Shown here in pieces: positions 24,060-31,986 of a stretch of 31,986 nucleotides of DNA (position 1 is its first letter; the number at the start of each line of letters is the position of its first letter). The stretch lies in assembly GCA_900769645.1 (NCBI GenBank), contig CAAGHI010000020.1:1-31986 (forward strand), written 5' to 3'. Source of the stretch: Candidatus Gastranaerophilales bacterium. Its GTDB lineage: Bacteria > Cyanobacteriota > Vampirovibrionia > Gastranaerophilales > Gastranaerophilaceae. The position numbers and the translations under genes are program-made. Under the pieces are notes generated by a model. It saw only the letters and a program-made list of their open reading frames with translations. It was not told where the DNA came from and ran no database searches.

Positions 24060-25550
24060 TTATTCTCTTTCTGACTGGGACAAAAACCTTTCTAACTCAG
24101 ACTTTTGTTCAGGGTACTCAAACTTATCAGGATTGATTTTCAGAATTTTTTCTGCAATCGAGATAGTTTCTTTTACATTATATTCACAAAGGTTATCTTT
24201 GACAAGAGTGTAACTTACATTAAACATTAAATTTAACAATCTGACATTTTCAGGTTCAACTTTCAATGCTTTACGAAGCTTTCTTTGAGCCTCTACATAG
24301 TCATTTTGACCTATTAGATAATTTACGTAATCAAAATAAATTCTGACAAAACTCGGGTTAGTTCTAATCGCTGCTTCGTAATAATCTTTAACTTTTGTAT
24401 CATTGCCCTGTTTTTCGTAACATTTTGCCAAATAATACGCATTGATAAAGTTCTCATCATCTTCTCGAAAACCTTCAATCGCCTTTTCGCAATCACCTTT
24501 TTCATAAGCAATGATTGAATTTGCAAGTTTAACTGATTTACTGTCGGGCAATTTTCCGTCCATATTAGATAAAATATTTTCAGCCTCTTCGATTTCACCT
24601 CTAAGCGCACAGCATAGTGCCAAATTTATTTGAATAGCATCATCTTCGCTGTCAAGTTCAAACGCCTTTAAAAGTTTTAATTTTGCATCATCAAGTTTAT
24701 CAAAATTAACCAAAGATTTGCCCCATTCAAGGTAAAGTGCCGGAGCTTCCACACACTTTTCTTCTGCGGTTTGAAAACTTTTCTGAGCATTTTCAAAATC
24801 ATACTTTTCCGTATAAACCTGTCCTAATAATATATATGCAGGGAACATTTTATCGCTGAATTCAAGCGCTTTTTTGGCGTAATGAATAGCACTGTCAAGG
24901 TCGTTTCTGATAGCTTTCAGACGTGCAAGTTCAAAGGTATTATTCGGATTTGGACAGATATTTGCAAGCAAAGACAATTTCATCTCCGCCTTGTCGTACA
25001 TTTCAAGCTTAATCTCCATCACTGCACACAAAAAAACTGCCGAAAAATTATACTTATTGCACTTTATCGCATCGGTAAACTTTGCCTGTGCCTCACGATA
25101 TTTCTTAAGCTTCATCAACGCCATGCCCCAACCGGTGAAAGTATCAGTGTTACCGGCTTGAACCTTATTCGCGTTTTCAAAAGCCAAAATTGCTTTGTCA
25201 TATTTTTTTACTGTAACAAGTGCAAAACCTAGCCTTTGCCAAACGTTTTTGTCTTGCGGATTTAATTCTGCAGAAATCTGATATGACTCAACGCATTCAT
25301 CAAACCTGCTCAATTTTTCGTAAACCGCACCAAGATATTTGTAAACAAGCGCATCTTTTTGCGGAAGTTCCAACGCTTTTTTCAAAACGACTTCTGCCTC
25401 GGCGTACTTTCCTTTTGCCATCAAAGCTTTTGCCCTATTTACAATTGCATACGAAGGCAGCGACTGAATTACTGTTTCCTCTTGATATTTGTCAATAGAG
25501 CTGCTCAAATGTTTAATTTTTTCAACAATATCTTTTATCCAACCAGACAA
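24060..25550 (-). CDS. Tetratricopeptide-repeat protein
   Basis: 496 residues, almost entirely TPR units from about residue 30 to 480. Examples: KYAEAEVVLKKALELPQKDA, DECVESYQISAELNPQDKNV, DKAILAFENANKVQAGNTD and FENAQKSFQTAEEKCVEAPA. TPR arrays are protein-binding scaffolds. No signal peptide or membrane helix, so cytoplasmic. It begins with TTG at 25550, inside the last codons of the phosphatase gene (16-nt overlap), with AGAGG seven bases ahead, and ends three bases before lysC. The partner is not evident. Confidence 0.88.
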   Translation of the reverse strand: MSGWIKDIVEKIKHLSSSIDKYQEETVIQSLPSYAIVNRAKALMAKGKYAEAEVVLKKALELPQKDALVYKYLGAVYEKLSRFDECVESYQISAELNPQDKNVWQRLGFALVTVKKYDKAILAFENANKVQAGNTDTFTGWGMALMKLKKYREAQAKFTDAIKCNKYNFSAVFLCAVMEIKLEMYDKAEMKLSLLANICPNPNNTFELARLKAIRNDLDSAIHYAKKALEFSDKMFPAYILLGQVYTEKYDFENAQKSFQTAEEKCVEAPALYLEWGKSLVNFDKLDDAKLKLLKAFELDSEDDAIQINLALCCALRGEIEEAENILSNMDGKLPDSKSVKLANSIIAYEKGDCEKAIEGFREDDENFINAYYLAKCYEKQGNDTKVKDYYEAAIRTNPSFVRIYFDYVNYLIGQNDYVEAQRKLRKALKVEPENVRLLNLMFNVSYTLVKDNLCEYNVKETISIAEKILKINPDKFEYPEQKSELERFLSQSERE

Positions 25551-26011
25551 TCTACTACCTCTCTAAAAACGCCACAACCGGCTTGTGCCTCTGTTACCTG
25601 AATTCCGTCAACTTGTTTCAATTTTTCAACCGCATGTGGAACAGTAACCTTATATTTGGCAAACTTCAAACACTCTAAATCATTGATATCATCGCCAATA
25701 TAGATATATTCATCAGGCGAAAGATTGTATTTTTCAACAATATTTTTCAAAACATCAATTTTAATTCTGATATTTTGATGAACTTCTTCAACCTGAAACT
25801 TCTTAGCCAAAATCTCAATTGCCGCATTAGCTTCACCGGAAATTATGCCGATTTTATAATTATTTTTTCTCAAAATCGAAAAAGCCATAACATCTTTAAA
25901 ATTCAAACGTCTGGATATTTTACCGTCATCAGAAATATAAACGCAATTATCCGTAACAATTCCGTCAAAATCAGTTATAACCATCTTTATCGTACTCGGA
26001 AATTTAAGCAT
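25535..26011 (-). CDS. HAD-family phosphatase, KdsC-like (3-deoxy-D-manno-octulosonate 8-phosphate phosphatase)
   Basis: 158 residues from the ATG at 26011 (AGGG upstream; a TTG two codons earlier is an alternative). HAD motifs: nucleophile DFDGIVTD with both aspartates, motif II IGIISGEAN, lysine in RIKIDVLKN, and motif IV IYIGDDINDLECL. The small size, the C0-type lack of a cap, and AGCGVFREVVD near the end match KdsC phosphatases, which release inorganic phosphate from KDO-8-phosphate in lipopolysaccharide synthesis, or related sialic-acid enzymes. No other KDO genes are in the window, so the exact substrate is inferred. First gene of the cluster with the TPR protein and lysC. Confidence 0.85.
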   Translation of the reverse strand: MLKFPSTIKMVITDFDGIVTDNCVYISDDGKISRRLNFKDVMAFSILRKNNYKIGIISGEANAAIEILAKKFQVEEVHQNIRIKIDVLKNIVEKYNLSPDEYIYIGDDINDLECLKFAKYKVTVPHAVEKLKQVDGIQVTEAQAGCGVFREVVDCLVG

Positions 26012-26030
26012 ATACAAAATCCCTCTTATC

Positions 26031-26039
26031 TGCTATAAT
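26031..26039 (+). promoter_or_regulatory. Extended -10 promoter of the sensor kinase gene
   Basis: TGCTATAAT, a perfect extended -10 element, 28 bp ahead of the ATG at 26067. No good -35 is seen, as expected for extended -10 promoters. The region is only 55 bp and shared with the divergent phosphatase cluster. Confidence 0.6.
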
Positions 26040-26066
26040 CATATCATAAAGAGAGAGGATTAACAC

Positions 26067-27338
26067 ATGCTTTGGTATTTATTAAATTTAAGCATCATTT
26101 TGGTATTTATCATACTTTTTTTAATCACAAGACAGACAAACAAGCGCTGGTCAAAGATTAACGACTATTTAGGAATGGTTACAAACACAGTAAATTCCGT
26201 GCGCTACGGGAACCTTTCCACAAAGATTGAAGAAATTAACCATCCGACATACCAAAACGTCACAGACAGTATCAACAGAATGGTCGAAACACTTAACGAC
26301 AGAGAAAAAATGATTGTCGAATACCAAAACGAACTTATGCGCCAAAACAAATTGCTGGAATCCGTTATCAACTCTCTATCTGACGGGATTTTAATCATAA
26401 ATGACAAACACAATATTTTGCGTGTAACTCCGCAAATTACAGAATGGTTTGGCACAAAAGGACAAGAAATTATCGGCTCAAACATTGACGATTACATTCA
26501 AATAAGCTACGACACTCCGATTGAACGAGCAAAAAACAAAGACGTTTTCATAAAACACACTCCAACAAACAACTTTGTAATGCAAACAATTAAACTTTCA
26601 CTTGATGATGACAAAAAGCGTTATGTAATCTTGATTAAAGACGTTACAAATGAACGAGAAATCGAAACTCTTAAAGAAGATTTCGTCGCAACTTTAACCC
26701 ATGACTTGAAAGTTCCAATCGTTGCAGAATCAAATATTATCAACTTTTTACTTAATGGAACTTTTGGAGAAATCTCTGACAAGCAGGAAGTTGCCTTGCT
26801 CAATATGAAAAAGTCAAACCAAGAACTTGTTGAGCTTGTTCAAATTATTCTTGAAACTTACAAAATCAAAGAAACAGGAATTAAGCTCCTCAAAGAAAAT
26901 ATTATGCTCAACGGATTTATCTCTGACATTGTTGAAAGCACCCAACCGATTGCCAACAACTCTGGAATAACAATATATTTCACCCCATCAAGAGATATAA
27001 AAGTTACAGCTGATCCGATGCAATTGGAAAGAGTTATCAAGAACTTGATTTCTAATGCGATTTCGCACAGCAACACAAAAGACAGAATTGACATAAAAAC
27101 AGGTGAAATTCCAGGGTTTATAACAATTTCGGTAATCGATTACGGACAAGGAATTCCGCCGAAAGAAATCAAATTAATCTTTAACAAATATTATTCAGCA
27201 GCGAAAAAATTTCGTAAAATTGGCACAGGATTGGGCTTGTACCTATCACAACAAATCGTAAAATCACACGGTGGTGAAATTACAGTCCAAAGTGAAGAAG
27301 GCGTCCAAACAGAATTTTGTATCAAATTGCCGTTGTAA
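26067..27338 (+). CDS. Membrane-bound sensor histidine kinase
   Basis: 423 residues. One N-terminal membrane helix (YLLNLSIILVFIILFLI), a HAMP-like linker (about 30-90), a PAS domain (about 93-195, LLESVINSLSDGILIINDKH), a HisKA domain with phospho-acceptor H212 in ATLTHDLKVPI, then the ATPase domain with N box (ERVIKNLISNAISHS, N326 and N330), G1 (DYGQGIPP, D358) and G2 (GTGLGLYLSQQI, about 386). All catalytic motifs are intact. There is no large extracytoplasmic sensor loop, so the PAS domain is the likely sensor. GAGAGGA precedes the ATG. No response-regulator gene lies next to it, so it is an orphan kinase here. Confidence 0.93.
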   Translation: MLWYLLNLSIILVFIILFLITRQTNKRWSKINDYLGMVTNTVNSVRYGNLSTKIEEINHPTYQNVTDSINRMVETLNDREKMIVEYQNELMRQNKLLESVINSLSDGILIINDKHNILRVTPQITEWFGTKGQEIIGSNIDDYIQISYDTPIERAKNKDVFIKHTPTNNFVMQTIKLSLDDDKKRYVILIKDVTNEREIETLKEDFVATLTHDLKVPIVAESNIINFLLNGTFGEISDKQEVALLNMKKSNQELVELVQIILETYKIKETGIKLLKENIMLNGFISDIVESTQPIANNSGITIYFTPSRDIKVTADPMQLERVIKNLISNAISHSNTKDRIDIKTGEIPGFITISVIDYGQGIPPKEIKLIFNKYYSAAKKFRKIGTGLGLYLSQQIVKSHGGEITVQSEEGVQTEFCIKLPL

Positions 27339-27355
27339 AAGGGCTGTTAAATTTA

Positions 27356-27490
27356 GATTCTGAATAAGGCGAAAATCTACGCTGAACACTTGATTTTCTA
27401 TCTTTTCAGAATGACGACCAAGATAGTTGCAATTTTTATAAAACAACTCTAACCGTAACAGCCACCCTGAACTCGATTCAGGGTCTAGCA
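27356..27490. repeat. Palindromic repeats in the kinase-lspA spacer
   Basis: First palindrome: TTCTGAA (27358-27364)/TTCAGAA (27405-27411) around GAAAATC/GATTTTC (27371-27377, 27392-27398). Second: CCCTGAA (27466-27472)/TTCAGGG (27478-27484). The segment 27429-27487 (TGCAATTTTTATAAAA ... GTCTAGCA) matches 31508-31570 in its flanks. They lie between convergent genes and may also act as terminators. Confidence 0.75.
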
Positions 27491-27499
27491 ATATAAACG

Positions 27500-27970
27500 C
27501 TACTTTCTCTTAATCAAAATCATCACAATCAAAACAATTACGCCGACATTGATGAATATATCCGATATATTGAAAACCGGAAAGTTTACAAAATTAAGTT
27601 GAAAGAAATCTCTTACATAACCAAAAACTATTCTCTCATGCAAGTTTCCTGCAATTCCGGCTGATAAAAGAGCTATAAAAAAGCAAGTTTTTAACGAAAT
27701 GGATTTTAAATGATGAATTACGTGCAATGCCAACAACACCAACGCAATCATCGAAAGAATTATCAACAATTCTCGAGAATTCTGCAAAATACTGAACGCT
27801 GCACCTGTATTTTTAACATAATTCAACGAAAAAACAGGGTTAGACATTCTAAATCCGTGCGAGATTTTGTCAACAAGGATACTCGACATATACAAGTCCG
27901 CAAAAATAAAAAATGCATAACATACTACAAAATATATAAATTTACTTGTTTTTTCTATTCCTCTACTCAT
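27500..27970 (-). CDS. lspA: Lipoprotein signal peptidase (signal peptidase II)
   Basis: 156 residues from ATG 27970 (a GTG at 27979 adds three). An inner-membrane aspartyl protease that cleaves prolipoproteins ahead of the lipidated cysteine. Four hydrophobic segments are visible. Conserved blocks: NYVKNTGAAFSIL (N54), AGIAGNLHERI (N109), catalytic aspartates D121 in YVRDFF and D137 in FNISDIFIN. The usual GN(L)xDR reads GNLHER here (D to E), away from the catalytic pair. The N-terminal D25 (FADLYMS) lacks the common DQ..K context. The start overlaps the 3' end of the preceding gene, so the two are translationally linked. Confidence 0.92.
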   Translation of the reverse strand: MSRGIEKTSKFIYFVVCYAFFIFADLYMSSILVDKISHGFRMSNPVFSLNYVKNTGAAFSILQNSRELLIILSMIALVLLALHVIHHLKSISLKTCFFIALLSAGIAGNLHERIVFGYVRDFFQLNFVNFPVFNISDIFINVGVIVLIVMILIKRK

Positions 27971-28862
27971 GTTTTTCACTTTCTATTTGGATAAATTTGT
28001 TTTCCGGAATTACATTAATCCTCGTCATTATGAATGCCAACCCACCCATATAAATCCTTGCCTGAGTATCTGAAACACTCTCTGCTCTAGTTACTCCAAT
28101 AGATGCGATAGCGTATTCATTCACGTTGTTTTTGTTTGAGGTAAAAACTCTTTCCAAAACGCTATTGTCAGTTAGTTTTCGGAACGCATCTTCCGATTTT
28201 GTTTGCGGATAAACAATATTTTCTTTGCTGATAGAGGCGATAATCACACTATCAATAGGTGTTGTAACATTTAAGCTTGCCGTATATTCTTTGCCTGCGC
28301 CGATTTGTTTTGGAACATTTAGCTCAATATCCGCATACCTTGCATCACCATATTTTAGGGTTGATGTTTCATCAAGCACTTTTTCAGAACTGATTAACCA
28401 CTTTGAACCTTGTTTTTCAAGATAATAAACGCATTTTGAAGTAGAATAAAGTTCTCCGATTACCGTCAACTCTTCAACAGTTTCCTTAGATGTAGCAACC
28501 GCTACCTCATCGACATAAACAGTTGCGTAATTTTCGCCAACTTCTATTTTATTAATCTGAGTTTTATAGGTAATATCAGGGTATGTTTCCCAAGTTTCCT
28601 TAATCAGTTTAAAGTAAACCTCTTTATTGAACCCGTCAGAATTTACGAATTCTTTCGCATATAGGCTCGAAAGTCCGTCTAAGTCATACTTGTTAGTATA
28701 AACTGTTTGTTGATCTATAACCTGTTTTACGTCATTATAAGCAGACTTATAGAGTCTGTTTTGTTCAACTCTTGCCTTATGCGCAGAAATAATTCCAGCC
28801 TCTACCGGACAAATATTTGCAAGTAGTAATGTTAAAATTATTAAAACGGATAACTTTTTCAT
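27963..28862 (-). CDS. Exported hypothetical protein with an NTF2/SnoaL-like domain
   Basis: 299 residues. Signal peptide MKKLSVLIILTLLLANICPVEA; the cysteine in ANIC is not in a good lipobox, so cleavage after VEA is more likely. Residues about 35-165 have the pattern of an NTF2/SnoaL-like fold (VYTNKYDLDGLSSLYAKEFV, then VGENYATVYVDEVAVA and YYLEKQGSKWLISSEKVLDE). The C-terminal 130 residues are beta-rich and unrecognised. It overlaps lspA by 8 bp. The start has no Shine-Dalgarno sequence, and a TATAAT lies only seven bases ahead, suggesting a leaderless transcript. Function unknown. Confidence 0.8.
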   Translation of the reverse strand: MKKLSVLIILTLLLANICPVEAGIISAHKARVEQNRLYKSAYNDVKQVIDQQTVYTNKYDLDGLSSLYAKEFVNSDGFNKEVYFKLIKETWETYPDITYKTQINKIEVGENYATVYVDEVAVATSKETVEELTVIGELYSTSKCVYYLEKQGSKWLISSEKVLDETSTLKYGDARYADIELNVPKQIGAGKEYTASLNVTTPIDSVIIASISKENIVYPQTKSEDAFRKLTDNSVLERVFTSNKNNVNEYAIASIGVTRAESVSDTQARIYMGGLAFIMTRINVIPENKFIQIESEKHE

Positions 28863-28869
28863 GACAACA

Positions 28870-28875
28870 ATTATA
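28870..28875 (-). promoter_or_regulatory. -10 box very close to a start codon (possible leaderless mRNA)
   Basis: TATAAT on the minus strand, seven bases from the ATG at 28862. No clear -35 is found at 16-18 bp. Confidence 0.5.
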
Positions 28876-28934
28876 CATGAAAAGATTTTTTTGTGCTACT
28901 ATTAACACAGTAGATTATACGAGGTGAGAAAAAG

Positions 28935-31427
28935 ATGAAAGACGCATATTTTCCACAGGAAATAGAAAAAAAATGGCAAAAAAAATGGGAAGAAGATAAG
29001 GTTTTCAAAACTCCTGACGATAGTGACAAACCTAAATACTTTGCGCTATCAATGTTTCCTTATCCATCAGGGAAACTTCACATGGGACACGTTAGAAACT
29101 ATACAATTACCGACGTAATTGCACGTTTCAAAAAAATGAATGGCTTCAACGTGCTTCACCCAATGGGTTGGGATAGTTTCGGGCTTCCTGCAGAAAACGC
29201 AGCAATGAAACACGGAGTTGATCCTGAAAAATGGACTGTTGAAAATATTGCTTATATGACAAAACAGTTGAAAATGCTTGGGCTTTCGTATGATTGGGAT
29301 AGAGAAGTTACAACTTGCAAACCTGATTATTACAAATGGACTCAATGGCTTTTCTTACAACTTTATAAAAAAGGCTTAGCTTACAAAAAAGAAGCTGCCG
29401 TAAACTGGTGTGACGAATGCGGTACAGTACTTGCAAATGAACAAGTAATCGATGGCAAATGCTGGAGATGCGACCACGTTGTTGAGAAAAAATACTTATC
29501 ACAATGGTTTTTGAAAATTACAGATTATGCAGAAGTTTTGCTTGAAGATTTAGACAAATTGACAGGTTGGGGCGACAACGTAAAAACAATGCAAGCTAAC
29601 TGGATTGGCAAATCTCAAGGTGCAATTTTCAGATTTAAGGTTAAAGAAATCGAAGGAATGGAAATTCCTGTTTACACGACAAGACCTGACACTGTTCATG
29701 GAATTACATACCTTGTAGTTGCACCTGAATACAAAGACATCGAAAAATTAACAACTCCTGAAAACAAAGCAGCAGTTGAAGAATACAGAGCAAATGCTCG
29801 TAAAATGACAGAAATTGAAAGACTATCAACCGAGCGTGAAAAAACAGGTGTTCCACTTGGCACACACTGCATAAATCCATTCTCAGGAGAAGAATTCCCG
29901 CTTTGGACAGCAGATTATGCCTTGGCAGAATATGGAACAGGTGCAGTAATGGCAGTTCCTACACACGATACAAGAGATTTTGCGTTTGCTAAAAAATATA
30001 AATTACCGTTGAAGGTTGTAATATCTCCAAAAGACAAAACTCTTATGGCAGATGAGCTTACAGAAGCTTACACAGAAGAAGGCGTTTTGGTAAACTCTAA
30101 CGAATTTGACGGAATGAGCAATGAAAAAGCTAAAAAAGCAATTACTCAAAAAGCCGTTGACGAAGGATTTGGCGAATTCAAAACCCAGTACAGACTTCGT
30201 GACTGGTTGGTTTCTCGTCAAAGATATTGGGGAGCTCCAATCCCTGTCGTTTATTGCGACAAGTGTGGAATTCAACCGGTACCGGAAGATCAACTTCCTG
30301 TAATGTTACCGAAAGACGTTGATTTCAGCGTAGTTGGCAAATCACCGATTACAACATCTAAAACTTTTGTAAACACAACTTGTCCTTGCTGTGGCGGACC
30401 TGCAAGACGTGAAACCGATACTATGGACACATTCGTTTGCTCAAGCTGGTACTATTTGAGATATTCAGATGCGAAAAACGACAAAATGCCGTTTGCAAAA
30501 GACAAAGTAAACAAATGGTTGCCTGTTGATCAATACGTTGGTGGTATTGAACACGCAATTTTACACTTGTTATACTCAAGATTTTTCACAAAAGCATTAA
30601 GAGATATCGGACTTTTGGATTTTGACGAACCGTTCAAAAACCTTCTAACACAAGGTATGGTACTTAAAGACGGCTCCAAAATGTCTAAATCTAAGGGTAA
30701 TACGGTTGATCCTGACGAAATATTTGAAAACTACGGAGCAGATACCGCAAGATTGTTTATCTTGTCAGATTCACCTCCGGCAAGAGATTTTGACTGGTCA
30801 GATGCCGGTGTCGAGGGCTGTTACAAGTTCTTGAACAGAGTTTGGAGATTGATTTCTGCAAACGCAGATAATATCAATCTTAACCAACCTGAACTGGGCA
30901 AGGGTTCGTTAAAAAAGAAAGAAAACGACGATTTGCTAAGACTTGTTCACATGGCAATAAAAGGAATTACGAACAATATTTCAAACGACTTCCAGTTTAA
31001 TACAGTAATTTCTAAATACAGAGAACTTGTAAACGCAATCTACGATTGGCGTGGCAAAAAATCTGAACTTGACGATGAGGACAAATCAATTTTGAGTTTT
31101 GCAATCATAACTCTAATCAAATTAATGTCACCTGTTGCAGTTCACTTGTGCGAAGAAGCTTGGCACGATTTGGGCGGTGAAGGTTCTATCCACGCTCAAG
31201 AATGGCCAAAATGGAACGATGACTTAGCAAAAGCAAGCTCAATTACCTTAATTGTTCAAATTAATGGGAAAGTTAAGGACAAAATTGAGGCTGACGAAGC
31301 TTTATCACAAGACGAATTAAAAGAACTCGCACTATCAAGTGCCAAGGTCAAAGAACTTACAGAAGGTAAGACAATTGTGAAAACAATTGTAGTTCCGAAA
31401 AAACTCGTCAACATCGTTGTGAAATAA
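28935..31427 (+). CDS. leuS: Leucyl-tRNA synthetase
   Basis: 830 residues, normal for the bacterial enzyme. It charges tRNA-Leu. The class I HIGH motif is HMGH (H49-H52) after FPYPSGKL, and KMSKS lies near residue 582 (DGSKMSKSKGNTVDP). Two cysteine clusters form the zinc-binding inserts (CDECG...CWRC and CDKCG...CPCC). The CP1 editing domain has the threonine-rich TTRPDTVHG and the essential aspartate in GAVMAVPTHDTRD. The anticodon-binding domain and the short C-terminal domain (VQINGKVKDKIEAD) complete it. AGGTGAG precedes the ATG. A weak promoter (TTGTGC, 16 bp, GATTAT) ends about 16 bp upstream, leaving no room for a T-box leader. Monocistronic with a good terminator. Confidence 0.97.
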   Translation: MKDAYFPQEIEKKWQKKWEEDKVFKTPDDSDKPKYFALSMFPYPSGKLHMGHVRNYTITDVIARFKKMNGFNVLHPMGWDSFGLPAENAAMKHGVDPEKWTVENIAYMTKQLKMLGLSYDWDREVTTCKPDYYKWTQWLFLQLYKKGLAYKKEAAVNWCDECGTVLANEQVIDGKCWRCDHVVEKKYLSQWFLKITDYAEVLLEDLDKLTGWGDNVKTMQANWIGKSQGAIFRFKVKEIEGMEIPVYTTRPDTVHGITYLVVAPEYKDIEKLTTPENKAAVEEYRANARKMTEIERLSTEREKTGVPLGTHCINPFSGEEFPLWTADYALAEYGTGAVMAVPTHDTRDFAFAKKYKLPLKVVISPKDKTLMADELTEAYTEEGVLVNSNEFDGMSNEKAKKAITQKAVDEGFGEFKTQYRLRDWLVSRQRYWGAPIPVVYCDKCGIQPVPEDQLPVMLPKDVDFSVVGKSPITTSKTFVNTTCPCCGGPARRETDTMDTFVCSSWYYLRYSDAKNDKMPFAKDKVNKWLPVDQYVGGIEHAILHLLYSRFFTKALRDIGLLDFDEPFKNLLTQGMVLKDGSKMSKSKGNTVDPDEIFENYGADTARLFILSDSPPARDFDWSDAGVEGCYKFLNRVWRLISANADNINLNQPELGKGSLKKKENDDLLRLVHMAIKGITNNISNDFQFNTVISKYRELVNAIYDWRGKKSELDDEDKSILSFAIITLIKLMSPVAVHLCEEAWHDLGGEGSIHAQEWPKWNDDLAKASSITLIVQINGKVKDKIEADEALSQDELKELALSSAKVKELTEGKTIVKTIVVPKKLVNIVVK

Positions 31428-31444
31428 TTATAAATATATAATAT

Positions 31445-31484
31445 ATAATCCACCTCCATTTTTTAGTGGGGGTGGATTATTTTT
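31445..31484 (+). terminator. Terminator of leuS
   Basis: ATAATCCACC (31445-31454) pairs with GGTGGATTAT (31471-31480), extended by TCCA/TGGG, then TTTT. Confidence 0.88.
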
Positions 31485-31506
31485 AAATAAAAATAAACTT
31501 AAGTTG

Positions 31507-31573
31507 CTGCAATTTTATAAAAAATACTTGCCTGTAACTGTCACTCCGGCCTCCGAGCCGGAGTCTAACATAA
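31507..31573. repeat. Palindromic repeat (GTCACTCCGG type)
   Basis: ACTCCGGC (31543-31550) and GCCGGAGT (31557-31564) form a perfect stem. The flanks (TGCAATTTTATAAAA before, GTCTAACA after) match the repeat at 27429-27487, whose stem has different sequence but the same pairing. A 61-codon open frame across it is not a gene. Confidence 0.8.
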
Positions 31574-31621
31574 TATGCCGGCAGGCTGATGAGGGGTTCA
31601 AACAAAAAGTCAATCCCCAAC

Positions 31622-31650
31622 TTGAAAAAATTTCAAAAATCGTTTATAAT
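31622..31650 (+). promoter_or_regulatory. Promoter of the third pilin-like gene
   Basis: TTGAAA (31622-31627), 17-bp spacer, perfect TATAAT (31645-31650), then GAGG (31673-31676) ahead of the ATG at 31686. Confidence 0.8.
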
Positions 31651-31685
31651 GATAAGAGTTATAATAAAAAACGAGGAATAAAAGT

Positions 31686-31986
31686 ATGAAATCATTAAGA
31701 ATTGTTAAGAATTTCGGGGGGGGGGTAATCCCAGCCTAGGCCTTGATTTGACACGCTTTTGGGGTGTTGAGGAGTTTGAAAAAAAGAATAAGCCGTCATT
31801 TTTTTCTGCGTTCACCTTAGCAGAAATGATGGTTGTAATGTTGATTTTGAGTATTGTTTTGGCTGCAATGGCGCCTGTAATGACGACCCGCAACAAGCCG
31901 AACAACTCATCACCATGGAATTATGAAGCGAACAGCCGTAACAATGCATATTTTGGAACCGGTTCAACCATGAAAGCAATGATTGG
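31686..31986 (+). CDS. Type IV pilin-like protein, 5' part; frame broken at a G10 tract
   Basis: A good promoter and GAGG lead to ATG 31686, which reads MKSLRIVKNFGGG and, with ten G at 31716-31725, stops at 31737. With eleven (or eight) G it would read FGGGGNPSLGLDLTRFWGVE, then EFEKKNKPSFFSA and FTLAEMMVVMLILSIVLAAM, a prepilin cleavage site and pilin helix, and stay open to the window edge. No other start with a ribosome binding site lies between the tract and FTLAE. The hydrophobic core (MMVVMLILSIVLAAMAPVMT) differs from the other two pilins and looks like another subclass. The product is cut by the window edge. Either the gene switches by tract length, or the tract is miscounted by one. 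Confidence 0.75.
31716..31725 (+). repeat. Homopolymer tract G10 in a pilin leader
   Basis: Ten G directly after TTTC, ten codons into the gene. It is the only base run that keeps the start codon out of frame with the pilin. Confidence 0.95.

Noticed and set aside
28876..28934. T-box or other tRNA-sensing leader for leuS
   Set aside because: The space between the divergent gene and leuS is only about 70 bp, and no stem with a specifier loop or T-box sequence is present.
31504..31689. 61-codon open frame ahead of the third pilin gene
   Set aside because: It runs through a palindromic repeat and the pilin promoter, with no ribosome binding site or recognisable protein.
1..31986. CRISPR array
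   Set aside because: Repeats here are palindromic and dispersed, not regularly spaced with unique spacers, and no cas genes are seen.

Overview
The window is about 32 kb of AT-rich bacterial chromosome from what looks like a gut-type non-photosynthetic relative of Cyanobacteria (Melainabacteria/Vampirovibrionia, most likely Gastranaerophilales). The main evidence is the RNA polymerase locus. RpoB is followed by a beta' subunit split into RpoC1 and RpoC2, with a very large insertion in the RpoC2 trigger-loop region, as in Cyanobacteria. The pilin-like proteins (AFTLAEVLI.LGIIGVVAALTLPSVI core, ending C.ALI....W.I..DY.W) and a KdsC-type phosphatase (Gram-negative envelope) agree with this. The assignment is inference from gene content; no database search was run.

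Layout. 1-2770: an integration hotspot at a tRNA-Glu gene. A decayed serine recombinase tail runs into a duplicated 3' half of the tRNA, followed by a small cargo (YDxYGR-motif protein, HxlR regulator, metallo-beta-lactamase-fold hydrolase) and then the intact tRNA-Glu. 2899-5510: clpC with its own promoter and terminator. 5547-7850: a type IV pilin-like gene preceded by about 1 kb of nested palindromic repeats that stay open in the pilin frame, a 10-bp homopolymer, a transposase fragment and a probably truncated hypothetical gene. 7877-17250: rpoB-rpoC1-rpoC2 on the minus strand, with a repeat pair between rpoB and rpoC1. 17409-20760: a secreted hypothetical protein and a two-domain M16 peptidase. 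20931-21193: a fold-back, MITE-like element. 21302-22440: a second pilin-like gene with a duplicated cleavage-site motif, and a small XRE-type regulator. 22445-26011: a tightly packed minus-strand cluster (HAD phosphatase, TPR protein, aspartate kinase, small membrane protein). 26067-31427: an orphan sensor kinase, signal peptidase II with an upstream exported protein, and leuS. 31622-31986: the start of a third pilin-like gene.

The most unusual theme is the prepilin leaders. Two loci 24 kb apart (7249 reading left, 31686 reading right) start with similar short peptides (LRI...F), then a G10 tract. Both are out of frame at G10, and both would read into a pilin if the tract were 11 (or 8) G. 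At all three pilin loci the region upstream of the FTLAE processing site holds or is made of repeat-derived, in-frame sequence. One coding repeat (GATHVALCN...R.WCK) occurs in two of them with synonymous differences. This could be a phase-variable, repeat-built prepilin leader system, or homopolymer miscounts in otherwise normal genes; read-level data would decide.

The rest is core housekeeping: transcription (rpoBC1C2), proteostasis (clpC), leucyl-tRNA charging, lipoprotein maturation (lspA), the aspartate pathway and envelope sugar metabolism.
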